64,000 nt of DNA from Cryptomeria japonica (taxonomy: Eukaryota > Streptophyta > Pinopsida > Cupressales > Cupressaceae). The translations under genes and the position numbers were made by a program. The stretch covers positions 308,491,164-308,555,163 of the forward strand of contig NC_081414.1 of NCBI RefSeq assembly GCF_030272615.1, in the 5' to 3' direction. The notes under the pieces were generated by a model that was not told where the DNA came from, did no database searches, and worked only from the letters and a program-made list of their open reading frames with translations. Of the stretch, positions 11,706 through 23,318 are shown piece after piece (the first letter of the stretch is position 1; each line of letters begins with the position of its first letter).

Positions 11706-12790
11706 ATGCACCCTATTATGATGGAAATTTTGAGTAGAGGAATTGCAACCTGGTTGGAAGCTATTGAGACAACCCAGAGAAGAGGTCGACATATTGAAGA
11801 TGTGAGTGAAGATGAAGAAGAAGAAGCACTGGCGGAACAAGTAGAAAACCCACTGATGATCGATCTAGATGAAGAGAGGTTCTTGAGGATTTTGAGTAGG
11901 GCGAACACTAATCCACATTTTACCCCACTAGAGTATGATGGTAAGTTGTATTTGAATGAATTAATAGATTGGATCTCAAAGATGGATAAGTACATTGATT
12001 TTGAGAACACTGCAGAAGAAAGGAAGGTGAAATATGCTTGTGTCCAATTGAAAGGTCTTGCATCTCTTTGGTGGGAACATTTGCAGGTTGATAGACATAG
12101 AAGAGGTAAAGATAAGATCAAATCATGGGAGAAAATGGTTGCCAAGTTGAAATCAAAGTTTAAGCCTGCTGATTACCAAGTAAATCTATTCTGGAAGTTA
12201 CAAAACTTGAAGTAGAAAGAATCAAGTGTGAAAGAGTACACCGAAGCATTCTACAAGTTGAATATTAGATCCGCACATGTCAATGATGAGATTGAACAAG
12301 TTGCAAGATATTTGAATGGATTATATATGTCTATACAAGATGAAATTAGTTTGATCAAGTTGCAAAGTATTGAAGAAGCTTACCAATATGCCTTGAAAGA
12401 AGAAGAGAATTTGAATAAAAGATGTGAGTAGAGACAAAGAGGTAGAGGTGGAAGGTTTTCTGGAGGAAGATTTCAAGGAGGCAAAGGATAATCCAGAGGA
12501 AGAGGAACCTATATAGATTAGAACAAAGACAAGGAAGCAAGAAAGGATGGTAATTCATATCAGAAGGATGACAACAATTTCTATCGGAGAAGAAAACCTA
12601 ATGGTTAGGGAATTAAGGTTTTGGAAAAGATGACAAAAGACAAGACAAGAGAGTGTTTAGAGGAACCTTCTTTAAGTGTGGAGGAGAAGGGCATTGTCCT
12701 TTTGAATGTAAGAAGATAGAGAACACTAGGAGAACAACATTGGTGGTAGAAAGTCCCACCGGATCAACCAACAAACCGAAAGATGGATAA
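11706..12790 (+). pseudogene. Gag, chromovirus B
   Basis: Frames 11706-12215 and 12228-12431 carry an acidic N-terminus and the Gag core (FTPLEYDGKLYLNELIDWISKMDKYIDF ... LASLWWEHLQ ... FKPADYQ, then YTEAFYKLNIR). An Arg/Gly-rich tail (12430-12510) and a zinc knuckle (about 12665-12710) follow. The knuckle reads FFKCGGEGHCPFEC, so the first Cys is Phe. The two main frames are separated by a TAG at 12213, and another TAG follows at 12429; both fit CAG-to-TAG change. Confidence 0.85.
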
Positions 12791-14590
12791 CTGTTGATGT
12801 TGAGAAGAACTTTGTGTCATACAGGAGATGAAGAAGAGCCCCTGCGGAGGAGAAATTTGTTCAAGACCTGGTGTAAGGTATCTGGTAAGTGTTGTAAAGT
12901 AGTTATTGATAGTGGTAGTTCAGATAATCTTTTTTCAGAATAGATGGTGAGTAAATTAAAGTTGGAAAGATTGAAACACCCTAAGCCTTATCAGATAGCA
13001 TGGATTCAGGATGATCATAATTTGTTAGTGAGTGAGAAATGCTTGGTAAAATTGAAAATTGGAAATTATCATGATGAAGTTTTGTGTGATATTATGTCTA
13101 GTGATATTTGTCACCTTTTATTGGGTAGACCTTGGCAGTTTGATAGACAGGAAATACATGATGGGAGAAAGAAAATATACACTATTGTAGAAAATGGGAT
13201 GAAACAAACCTTGTTACCCTTGGAGGAGCCCCTAAAGAGTGAAGTCTATATGAATGCTAGAATCTGTTTGGTGGATGGAAGGAAATTCCTAGATGGAATG
13301 AGACATGAGAACGTGTTTTTTGCCTTAGTTCCTAAGAAGACCGAGAATCAGAAGCATGATGAAGAACAACCAGAGGAGATAAAAGAATTGTTGATAGAGT
13401 ATGAAGACATCATTTTAGATAATGTTCCTAATGGATTACCACCTATGAGGAGTGTCATCCATTGCATGGACCTAATTCCTGGAGCTAGTTTGCCTAACAA
13501 ATCTGCACACTGGATGACACCAACAGAGAATGAAGAATTGAATAGAAAAGTGCAGGAATTGTTGAAGAAAGGTTTGATCAAAGAAATTTTGAGTCCTTGT
13601 GTAGTGTCAGTAGTGTTAGCACCTAAGAAGAATGGAGAATGGAGGATGTGTACCGATTCGAGAGGAATAAACAAGATCATAGTGAAGTACCAGTTTCCCT
13701 TGTCTAGGATGGATGACATAATGGATTGTTTGAGTGAAGCCAAATACTACATAGAAATAGATTTGAAGAGTAGATATCATCATATCATAATCAGAGAAGG
13801 AGATGAATGGAAGACAACATTCAAGACAAATGAGGGATTGTATGAATGGTTGATGATGCCTTTTAGGTTGACTAATGCACCAAGTACTTTCATGGGGTTG
13901 ATGAATAAGGTATTGAAGAAATTCTTGGGTAAGTTTGTTATTGTATATTTGTATGACATTTTGATTTTCAAAAAGATAAAAGAGGAGAATCTGTTGCATT
14001 TAAGATGAGTTTTGTAAAGGTTTAGAGAAGAGAAGATGTTAATAAAACTAAAGAAGTGTAGTTTCATGAAGGAAGAATTAGTCTATTTGGGATTTGTGAT
14101 ATTTACGGATGGATTGAAGATGGACCCTAAGAAGGTAAGAGCAATTATTGAATGGCCTACACCAAAAAGCATTGGAGAGGTTTGATCATTTCATGGATTG
14201 GCTAGTTTCTACTCAAAGTATATTAGGAGTTTCAGTTTAGTTTGTAGCCCTATGACTAAGACAATGAGAAGAGATAGGAAAGAATTCAAATGGACAACCA
14301 GAACAAATAAGAGTTTTGAATTATTGAAATAGAAGGTCACTAAGCAACTTGTGTTAGCTTTACCGGATTTCAACAAAGTATTTCAAGTGGCCTATGATGC
14401 AAGTGGGAATGCAATTGGAGTTGTGTTAAGTCGGGAAGGAAGAGAAATAGCTTATTTTAGTGAAAATTTGAATGATGCAAGAAGGAGATATTTAGTGTAT
14501 GATCAAGAATTTTATGCCATTGTATAACCTTGAAGAAGTGGAGACATTACCTATTGCCTAAGGAGTTTATGTTGTATAATGATCATCAAG
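12791..14590 (+). pseudogene. Protease, reverse transcriptase and RNase H, chromovirus B
   Basis: Protease VVIDSGSSDNLF (about 12900-12938) keeps DSG and is followed by a TAG. The long frame 12944-14008 covers the rest of protease (LLLGRPWQFD) and RT ([51 protein letters not shown]). At the active site (about 13936-13962) YLDD reads YLYD: the first catalytic Asp is Tyr, so polymerase activity should be gone. RT and RNase H continue in broken frames to about 14570, with CSFMKEELVYLGFVI and the RNase H start [26 protein letters not shown]. Confidence 0.88.
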
Positions 14591-16210
14591 CATTATAGTA
14601 TATCAATAGTCAGAGTAAGTTAAATCAGAGACATATGATATGGGTAGAGTTTTTGCAGAGTTACAACTTTGTGTTGAAGCATAGGAGTGGGAAGTCAAAT
14701 AATATTGTTGATGCATTAAGTAGGAGGAGGAATTTGCTGATAGAGATGAGAGTGATAGTATTAGAATTTGAAGAGTTGAAGACCTTGTATGGTGATGACC
14801 CAGATTTTGCAGAACCTTGGAAAGCATGTAGAGCACCGGTTATGGTGGATAGAAGCCAGTGGTTGGATTATTTCATTCAAGATGGGATGTTATTCGGAGG
14901 AGTTCAGTTGTGCATACCTAAGAGTTATATGAGGGAGAATCTGATAAAGGAAAAGAATAGTGGAGGATTAGCCGAACACTTTGGTGCTAACAAAACAATA
15001 GCATTGGTGAGTGAATATTACTTTTGGCCTTAGATTCATAAGGATGTCAAGAAATTTATGCAGAGTTGTAGAGTTTGTCAAGTTGCCAAAGGTAGTAGTC
15101 AGAATGTGGGATTCTATATGCCTTTGACAGTATCGAAGAAACCTTGGGAGGACATAAGCATGGATTTCATAATTGGATTACCGAAGACACGGAGAGGGAA
15201 TGATTATATATTTGTGGTGGTGGATAAATTCTTGAAGATAACTCATTTCATACCTTGTAAGAAAACATCAAATGCAGTGCATATAGATGAGCTATTTTTC
15301 AAGGAAGTGGTGAGATTACATGGATTACCTAAGAGCATAGTTTCAAACATAGACACTAAGTTTGTTGGTTATTTTTAGAGAACACTTTGGAAGAAGATGA
15401 AGACATTTTTTAAATTCAATTCTATTTTTCACCCACATATCGATGGATAGACAAAAGTTGGAAATAGGGGCTTCGAAATTTTTTTGAGATGCTTAGTTGG
15501 AGAGAAGACCGGAAGTTGGGATTTGATCCTTGCACAAGTAGAGTTTGCCTACAGTAATTCAATGAACAAGAGTACCAAAAGAACACCTTTTGAGATTGTT
15601 ACCGGAGCACACCCTAGAGGTATATCAGAATTGAGGGATATTAGTAATGAAGATAAGCGGAGTGCAGAAGCAAAACAATTTGCAGATCACATGACAGTCT
15701 TACATATTTAGGTTAAACAAAATTTAGAGGATATGAACAACAAATATAAGGAGAAGGAAAATGAGAAGAGAAGACAAGCAATTTGAAGTTGGCGATGAAG
15801 TGATGTTATACCTAAGAAAAGAAAGATTACAATTGGAACCTATAACAAGTTGCAGATGAGGAAGTTTGGACCTTGCAAGATCTTGAGGAAATTCAGTTCC
15901 AGAAATGCATATGAAGTAGAGTTACCAGATAGTTTGAGTATTTTGCCTATATTCAACATTGTAGATCTACATAAATATCATGAATCATAATTCAATGAAG
16001 ACAACATTATAGACTTGGAGATGCAGTTGCCCCAGAAGGAACTAGATCAAATTGAAGACATTTTGGACAGTAAAATTGGGCATAGCACCCAGAGCAATCA
16101 GTACAAGGAGTATCTTGTGAAATGGAAGAACAAACCAGTTGAAGATTCATCTTGGATTCCTTAGGCAAAGGTGGACCACCTTGGGTTTCCTTTGACTCCA
16201 GCAAAGTGAG
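14591..16210 (+). pseudogene. Integrase with chromodomain, chromovirus B
   Basis: Frames 14635-15033, 15058-15378 and 15484-15711 plus a decayed tail. The zinc region keeps CRVC (about 15070), but the first His of the His pair is Asn (KNSGGLAEHFG). The core keeps the first Asp (MDFIIGL). The second Asp in the SDRD block reads SNID, and the Glu of QTEVVNR reads Lys (TKVGNR). The chromodomain (about 16040-16200) reads YKEYLVKWKNKPVEDSSWI. At least two of three catalytic acids are lost. Confidence 0.86.
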
Positions 16211-16239
16211 GGTCTCACTTTTTAAATAGTCCTGTATGT

Positions 16240-17012
16240 TTGATGTAGGATCATCCCCGGTTCTTGACAATCTTGCATAAACCAAAAACATTTCTTTTCA
16301 GATTGTTTTTTGTTTTGCAGTTTTACAATTTTTTCTTGCATTTTCTCACCAAATCTTGTGGAGATGTATTTTTCTTGCAACCATTATTATCTTCCTTATT
16401 CCTAAACCGCAGGATGTTTGGATCATTTTCTAACAAGTTATCGCTTCCAGATTTTGAGATAGTTTTCTGGCTTAGAACACCGACACCGCTTGGACCTATT
16501 TTCTATTCGAGAATCTTGCGGATCCTTTTTGTAGCTTGAAGAGATTCAGTTCATTGATTTCAATGTTCCTTGGCATATGGCTGACCTTCTCTCTAATCCA
16601 CACTTCTTCCTTTGAATTTTCTAGAGGATTCTCTTTGGTAGAGGCCGACCTAGTGGTTTTAAACGTTTGATCTTGTTGTTCGGCATTTGATCCCTCCTAG
16701 GATGACATGGATCTCACTTGAGCATATAAATCAATGTAATTAAGCATCATAATTCATTAGAGATAATATAAAATATATATCTTAAGATTTAGAGGTCTAA
16801 AGTTGATTGATTGTGTAATTGAGCATTTATGTAGCAAGCCAGTGAGCCAAATCTTGTAGCTCAGATGTTACTGGTAATTTATAATCAGTTTTCATGATAT
16901 AATCAATCAGTTCTACATTTTCTCCATCATCTTGTCTTGATTTCATTGTGTTTACTCTTATTGCATGGTTTGGATATATCTCATTGAGGTCCCTGCTAAT
17001 CATGATTGCACC
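16240..17012 (+). repeat. 3' LTR of chromovirus B
   Basis: Second copy of the 10772-11556 repeat, TTGATGTAGGATCATCCCC to ATTGCACC, followed by AAGAT and by the next TAT1 piece. Confidence 0.88.
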
Positions 17013-17017
17013 AAGAT

Positions 17018-17460
17018 CAAAATACAAACTAAAAAAACAAAGAGTGGGAGAGTATTCCACGAGTCATTCTCTTTGCACTAGAAAACTACCTTTGTCTTTC
17101 CAAACTTATGGAAAACCACAAATTATTGAAACCACATCAGATACCACTACTATGGTTTGTAAGCCAAAACCTCTCATAAAATGGGGAGCATTGTATGATG
17201 AAATGGAAGAAGAAGATCTCCTAGGTTGGTTGTACAAAGATGAAGACACAACAAAGGAACAAACTAAGAAATCAAAAGTAAAGATACCAACTGAACAATA
17301 TGGAAAAGAACTTAAGATAATGGAATGATATGGCTATGATGGTCATAGTCCTCTTGGTTTACAAAAGAAAGACATACTTGAACCAATACAACCTGATGAT
17401 GGACATAGAGTTCCTGGTCTAGGTTATGATACATAGAAATATAAGACCTTGAGTATTAAG
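17018..17460 (+). pseudogene. TAT1 linker between protease and RT, with G-patch-like motif
   Basis: The frame from about 17018 to 17328 encodes an acidic stretch (LIKWGALYDEMEEEDLLGWLY). After a TGA near 17326-17330 it goes on as YGYDGHSPLGLQKKDILEPIQPDDGHRVPGLGYD. The Gly-spaced GLG..KK.ILEPI form resembles the G-patch-like segment described between protease and RT in some Tat/Ogre elements. It stops exactly at the TTAAG target site of copia C and resumes at 31020 on the far side. Confidence 0.6.
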
Positions 17461-18806
17461 TGTTGGCAATAACAATGCAGAAAAACTGAGAGGGGGGGTG
17501 AATCATTTTTCACCAAGCTCAGCCAAATTAACCTTAACTTTAGATGTGATAATGAATGACAATAATAGAAATAATCACCATATCAACAACACACATAACA
17601 CACAAGTTTTTGACGTGGAAAACCCGATTAAGGGAAAAACCACGGGGGAACCTACCCACAATAAGTTGATACTCTGCAGTAGTATGTGTAAATATTACAA
17701 TGGGGAATGCACATGCATTCAAGAACACTACCTAGAGATCATTGCTAAAAAAAATAAAGGGCAACAACCCTAGGAAGGATCACTGCCTTACAAATATCGA
17801 ACAACAATCTGGATTACATGAACTAAAAGAATAGCATCTCAAAATGCTTGATCACAATTCTGGTTAAGCACACTATCTAGACAACAACACTTATCTTCTC
17901 TTCCATACTTATGAATGATAGATTCTCTTATTTGCACATACCATACTCTCACAGATCATAGATACAACCAAAATCACTCACAAACACACAACTTACATGA
18001 TTACATCACCTATTTATAAAAAATCATCAACCTTAACCTCAAGATCAACTCAACACATAAGACCTAATTTGAAAATTATACCACATGATATATAAATCCA
18101 TAACCAGACCAATATAATGTCATCAAGGACATAGAATGGACCCAAATCAAATCCTCAAACACGCAACCACCAAATAATTTGCCAAGATCATCTACAACAT
18201 GCTAAACCACCTAATATGTCACATAACATGAAGAATACCACCAAACTATTAAAATATTCAATAACACACATAATGATCAATGCAAGACCACCAAAATGCA
18301 TAGGAAATGATCAGAGAAAATCAACAAGCAACGTCAATTCCACCACAATAACCACAACAACTCAGATAATAAGAAACATCATTATTTCATCATCAGAGCT
18401 CAAGAACACCAACTGACAAACTGAAAGATATGCTTGTGAAGTTCCAAATCATGAACCACCCAAATTGAGGATACACATGAATGTCCCAAACACTCTCCAA
18501 AATCCACATAACATAAAGAATCAATTCCGGAGCCAACCAATATAAAAATTACAACTCTGCAATACAGAACCAACAAAAAAACCAACCTTAACATCAGATC
18601 ACACAACTTGATCAAATCACCTTCCAGAACATTAAAAACCGTATTGAATCAACTAGAGATATGTATCTCAAAACCTATTAATCTGCATTAGTACATCTAC
18701 AATAGATCACCCAAACCAACTCTCTGCAACAAACCAATTCTTAGCAACACGAGAATATGTTGACATCAATGACAACAACACATTCCAACAACTCTAATAT
18801 CCAACA
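17461..18806 (-). repeat. 3' LTR of copia C
   Basis: 1346 bp, matching 29691-31019 along its length with modest divergence. It holds a minus-strand TATA box (TATAAATAGGTG, about 18001-18015) and the G7 block CTGAGAGGGGGGGTGAATC (17487-17505), which is a C-run near the LTR 3' end when read in the element's sense. Confidence 0.9.
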
Positions 18807-18820
18807 ATCTCCCCCTTTGG
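18807..18820 (-). promoter_or_regulatory. Polypurine tract, copia C
   Basis: The minus strand reads CCAAAGGGGGAGAT immediately upstream of the 3' LTR. This is the primer for plus-strand DNA synthesis. Confidence 0.85.
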
Positions 18821-19189
18821 CATTGATGGCAACATATGAATGTGAAAAAGAATCAATGCAAAGAAAGAAAACAACTCTAGTAATCTCCCCCTGAGATCAT
18901 ATACACATAACTCATCTGCAACATATAGATAAGACAATTTTTCACATGTACTTTCCCCCCTTTGATAGCAATGGCAAAGACACATACAAGTCATTAATCT
19001 CTCACTTTGATAATCTCTCCCCTTTAGAAAAAACACACAAATCTGATCAAATGGACCATACATTGACTACTCCCCTAGAGTAGCAACACCCACTCATCAA
19101 TTTGGATAATAGGATAAGACAATGAAGTCCATTGGATCGATGCAACTCAATGCATCTAATTCACAGTAGGAGGGGCAATCACCCCTAAC

Positions 19190-19490
19190 TTCTCTCTCAG
19201 ATATACAAATGTATCTGCAGGCAAAGGCTTTGTAAATATATTTGCAATCTATTCCTTTGTAGATACATACTCCAATCTAATTTCCTTCTCATTCACATTC
19301 TCTCTCAAGAAATGAAACTTGATTGATATGTGTCTTATCTTAGAATGCAACACCAAATTCTTACATATTTTGATAGAACTAGAATTGTCACAATATATAA
19401 AAGTAGGCTCATTGTAAACAACTCTAATATCCTTCAGCATTTGCTTCACCTAAATTACTTGAGTAAAATTCCTAGTAGCAACAATGTATT
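19190..19490 (-). pseudogene. RNase H C-terminal part, copia C
   Basis: Frame 19449-19249 reads MKQMLKDIRVVYNEPTFIYCDNSSSIKICKNLVLHSKIRHISIKFHF..., the end of a Ty1/copia RNase H. A TAG interrupts the STKE-IA-IFTK motif at its usual Gln, and FTKPLPADTFVYLREKLGVI follows. The domain's first half is at about 26306-26480, beyond element D. Confidence 0.85.
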
Positions 19491-20615
19491 TGTTGGCATG
19501 AGACGTTGCATTGATGATCAATTGTTGTCATTGATGAAAGCTAGCATCTGGTGAATCAGATATCCAATATTTAGTTCATGATTCCTTCATTCCGAAAGAT
19601 TGATTGAGGTTCAGTGAGGTCTGGTAAGCAGAACAATATATCTGATATAGTGTGTATTTTGGTTGACAACAGATCATTTTGGTTAAGCATTTTGCCTTGC
19701 AGATCTAGGAGATGTGTTGTGGATATACAATTCACCTTATTCCAATTTTTTTGGATTTTGGTGTTAAGTTTGGTGTTGGTTAGAAGATCCAGTAGACCGT
19801 TTTTCCAGTATAATAGTGTTTCAGTGTAGTAATGTGTAAATATTTGTCGTGCGGATCGTGTGAAGTAATTTTGATGATTGTTTATGTGCTTGAGGCCGAT
19901 GAGCTGACATATGGGAAGTGTTTGGACATCTTGTTTTGGTCTGGATAATTGTTGTGGATTGGATTGAGTCGACTTGGATTACATGTTTCATTTTGCGTGT
20001 TATACAGTTTTTAGGCTGACATGGTAGTGATATAATTTGATGGTGTGGATATATTAGTCCAATTAAAATTATCATTTGGGTGGTTTTTCATGTTAGAGGA
20101 AGAATGTATGAGCGATTAGGTGCAATTTCACTTGTGTAGTTGAGAGATTTGTGCTCTAGTATGTGACAGAGTAGCATAACAAAGAAGAGAGACAAAACAG
20201 GGGCAAAAGACTAATTGTGCTTAGCCAGAACTATTTTTTGGCATATGTAGATGCTACTATTCAGTTCAAACATTCTTGTTCTTATTTTTAAGGTAGTGAG
20301 CCTTCCTCCAGGTTGTAGCCCTCTTTTGTAATTCAATAGTGAACTCTAGGCAGTGTGCCTGAATGCATGTGCATTCCCCTCTTGTAATATTATTATACTC
20401 CTAATCAAAGTATTATAATATTGTGGGTCTCAATCCCACTGGGTTTCCATGTAAAATTCTTGGCGTTATGGTGTTGATGATCTCAGGTTTGTGTTTTTGC
20501 ATTTAGTTAACTTCATTTGCATAATATGGTTGTATGATCCAGTTATTGAAGTCAATTTTGTTAAACACTGATTCACCCCCCCCCCCACCCTCTTAGTGTT
20601 CCCTTGATTCCAACA
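19491..20615 (+). repeat. 5' LTR of element D
   Basis: 1125 bp, TGTTGGCATGAGACG to GATTCCAACA, matched by 25171-26316. Near its end is GATTCA followed by C11 and TCTTAGTG. Confidence 0.88.
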
Positions 20616-20617
20616 AT

Positions 20618-20630
20618 TGGTATCAGAGCC
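20618..20630 (+). promoter_or_regulatory. Primer-binding site, element D
   Basis: TGGTATCAGAGCC two bases after the LTR end: the canonical complement of initiator tRNA-Met. Confidence 0.92.
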
Positions 20631-20761
20631 TAGTTCCTTGGAACGATCCTAACACCTCTAGGGAGATCCATGAAGGTGTCTTAATAGATTCCAGTGGTCT
20701 GAGACAATAGTTGCTTATTGCACTTGATGATCTAGATCAGTCCAAAGCTAAAGTCTGAGAA

Positions 20762-21154
20762 TTGAAGACAAATATCAAAGATGCTAAAAATTTCATTGAG
20801 TCATTGAAAGATCAAGTGAACTCATCTAGAGAGGAGAAAGAAGAGAAAAACATTGATGATCAAGTTCTAAAAGACAAAATAGATGAATGTGAAAAACTTG
20901 CTAGAGATAATGCAACCCTAAAGAATGGGATGGAAGCCATTGTGATGAAATTGACAAAGGAGATTGAAAATGGGAAGAAGAATGAGGAAAGCTTGAATCG
21001 GTCACTAAAAGATAGATCTGATGAGTGTTGTAGAATAAATCATGAAAATGACCTATTGAAGCTTGAATTGATGCAATCCAAAACTAATGAGCAAGAGCTT
21101 GAAAGACTGATCATAATTCTAAGAGATGAACTTACCACTGAAAGGAATTACTAA
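20762..21154 (+). CDS. Gag-like coiled-coil ORF, element D, 3' end deleted
   Basis: 130 codons, highly charged and almost entirely heptad-like (LKDKIDECEKLARDNATLKNG..., LKLELMQSKTNEQELERLI). It lies right after the primer site, where Gag is expected, and resembles in composition and position the coiled-coil ORF of element III (56611-57527). The expected CCHC zinc knuckles are missing because the reading passes, within a few codons of its stop, into RT sequence of a different element. I infer a deletion that removed the Gag C-terminus. The protein function is not directly recognisable. Confidence 0.55.
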   Translation: MKTNIKDAKNFIESLKDQVNSSREEKEEKNIDDQVLKDKIDECEKLARDNATLKNGMEAIVMKLTKEIENGKKNEESLNRSLKDRSDECCRINHENDLLKLELMQSKTNEQELERLIIILRDELTTERNY

Positions 21155-21930
21155 AGAAATTTGGCACGGAAAACTCTAAATCGGTAAGCACACCTATGAC
21201 TGCAACTGATAAATTATCATTGAAGGATGAATCAACACCTGTTAATCCGACTAGATACAATTCTATGATAGGAGGTTTACTATATTTGACACAAACAAGA
21301 CCTGATATTATGAATGCAATATGTATTGTTTCAAGATTTTAGAGTAATCCTAAAGAAAATCATGAATTAGCAGTAAAAAGGATTTTCTGGTACCTACAAG
21401 GCACTACAAATCTTGGCTTATGGTATCCTAGAGATGAAAACTTTGATTTATGTGCATACACAGATGCAAATTGGGCAGAAGATGTAGATGACAGAAAAAG
21501 TACCACTGGTGGAGCATTTTTTCTTAGTAGTAGATTAATTTCTTGGTTGCGCAAGAAACAAAGTTGCACATGTTTATCAACATTTGAATCAAAATATGTT
21601 GCAGTAGCAACTAATTGCACACATGTATTATGGATTAAAAAAATGTTGAAGGACATAAAGGTAAAATGCAAGGAACCTATAACTATTTACTGTGATAATA
21701 TGGCAGCAATTGATATATCTAAGAACCCGGTATTTCACTCAAAGACTAAACATGTTTCTATCAAATTAAATATTCTGAAAGAGAATGTTGAAGCAAAAGA
21801 AGTGAAATTGGTTTATGTGAATACTAAAGAGTAGATTGCAGGTATTTTTACTAAGACTTTGCCTAAGGAGACTTTTGAATATCTCAGAGAGAAGCTTGGG
21901 GTTCTACCCCCACTGGTAGAGACTTAGACA
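21145..21930 (+). pseudogene. RT C-terminus and RNase H, copia E
   Basis: Reads SVSTPMTATDKLSL, RYNSMIGGLLYLTQTRPDIMNAI, then RNase H DANWAEDVDDRKSTTGGAFFLSSRLISW, WIKKMLKDIKVKCKEPITIYCDN and FTKTLPKETFEYLREKLGV. The acidic residues of RNase H (Asp in YTDANW, Glu in ESKYVA, Asp in YCDN) are visible. A stop interrupts SRF*SNPKE and a TAG replaces the Gln of TKEQIAGIFTK. Close in sequence to copia C RNase H. Confidence 0.85.
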
Positions 21931-22254
21931 GTTGATGTTTGTCGTCAACCAACAAAATTAACAAAGAAATCTTTTATTCCAACTTTGATGAGGAGAACTA
22001 CTGCTTAGGGGGAGTAGTTGGTATTTTGTATTTGAATCTGGTTTTTGTATTTCTTTAGCATTTGATGTCAAAGGGGGAGAGACTGTTACTTTGGGGAGAA
22101 ATTTTTGAAGAGATTATTACTCTTTGTATCTATATTTTGGTTTCTGGTTAATGATCTCTTTGGGAGATTGTTAGTTTTTTATTTTTGGCATTTTTGTTTT
22201 GGCACTTTGATGGTTTTTCCATCTTGTGTTGCCATCAATGCCTAAGGGGGATAT

Positions 22255-23318
22255 TGTTGGTATTTTGGATATGTTGATATGGTTTTTTCATTGATGTCAA
22301 CACTTGTCAACATTTATCAACACTTGGAGACTCTTGATTATGTTCACCGACAAGTCAGTGACTTATGCACAGTAACCGGTATTTGGTTCACCGACAGGTT
22401 ATATTGTTCACCGACACTTGGAATGACTTGAAGACTACTTGGTTATGTCGAAGACATTGTTTAAACACTTTTTTATGGTGATTTGTTCATTGGTCTATTC
22501 GGGTTTGCATATTTGTTGTTACCAGCAAATAGGTCCAGGTTATGCACCGACAAGCATATCTATTCTAGATCAGCACGACACGTTATGAAGATGATTTGTT
22601 ATTATTGTAAATGCATTGAGCTGACATGATGCATTGGATATTGATTCATTTGTAAATGATTTAATTGTAATATCTTTAGTAAGTCGACCTACTCAATTGG
22701 TCTTAGGTTATGGTATAAATGTAAGATCTCATTTGTGAGATTGATATGGGATTGGAAAAAGGATTGTAATAAGGTATATGTGAATATAAGTAGAGCTATA
22801 CACACAAACATCATTCAAGATTTAAGGAAGGTTTGAAGAAGGCATATCAGAGCTAAACTGGTACTGAATCCAGCATATGAAAATACTTTTTTGAGTAGTA
22901 CATTATCATTGGATTTAACCATCCAATTGTAGTCAGTGTGACTCCCATTTTGTGATTGAGCAGTGAGCTCTAGGCAGCTGGCCTTTCTGCATATGGAGAC
23001 TCCATATTGTACACACATACTATCTACAGTAGTATTATCTAATTGTGGGTAAGGTTTCCCACCGTGGTTTTTCCCCTTACAGGGTTTCCACATACAAATA
23101 TATGTGTTATATGTTGTGGATGTTATTGTCTTTCTATTTCATACATTAATCTTTATCGGTACTGTAATTAATTGATAAAATTGTCTACCGGCATAAATTT
23201 TGGTTTACCGATATTAAGTATTAAGTTTTGGTTAAGTTAATTTTGGTTTGAACTTATTAGACAACTGATTCACCCCCCCCCCCCCCCCCCCCCTCTTAGT
23301 TATCTCCCAGACCTAACA
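22255..23318 (+). repeat. 3' LTR of copia E
   Basis: TGTTGGTATTTTGG to GACCTAACA, preceded by AAGGGGGATAT. It contains a run of 21 C at 23273-23293 followed by TCTTAGT. It differs in sequence from the LTRs of D, C and III while sharing the end motif. Confidence 0.75.

Larger units (their letters stand above)
10772..17012 (+). mobile_element. Chromovirus B (Ty3/gypsy), plus strand, complete with two LTRs
   Basis: Two LTRs (10772-11556 and 16240-17012) enclose primer site, gag, protease, RT, RNase H, integrase and chromodomain in chromovirus order. AAGAT flanks both sides (10767-10771 and 17013-17017); this places the termini one or two bases outside the TG and CA dinucleotides, so the exact ends carry 1-2 bp uncertainty. 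All ORFs are interrupted and several catalytic residues are changed. It sits between two pieces of TAT1. Confidence 0.9.
21145..23318 (+). mobile_element. Copia E: 5'-truncated Ty1/copia inside element D
   Basis: It begins within the C-terminal part of RT (LLKKFG...), runs through RNase H, a long 3' untranslated region, a polypurine tract (about 22242-22254) and a full LTR (22255-23318). No 5' LTR, gag, integrase or RT core is present. After the LTR the sequence returns to element D (AAGCCTACTGG...). I could not identify a target duplication, as expected if the 5' part and some of element D were removed together. Confidence 0.75.

Noticed and set aside
17480-18420. Several small plus-strand ORFs (17498-17773, 18216-18416) as genes
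   Set aside because: They fall in the copia C LTR and recur in the second copy (29840-30052).
23273-23293. The 21-C run as an assembly artefact
   Set aside because: Shorter runs occur at the same place in five other LTR copies, so a C-run is genuine there, although its exact length is uncertain.
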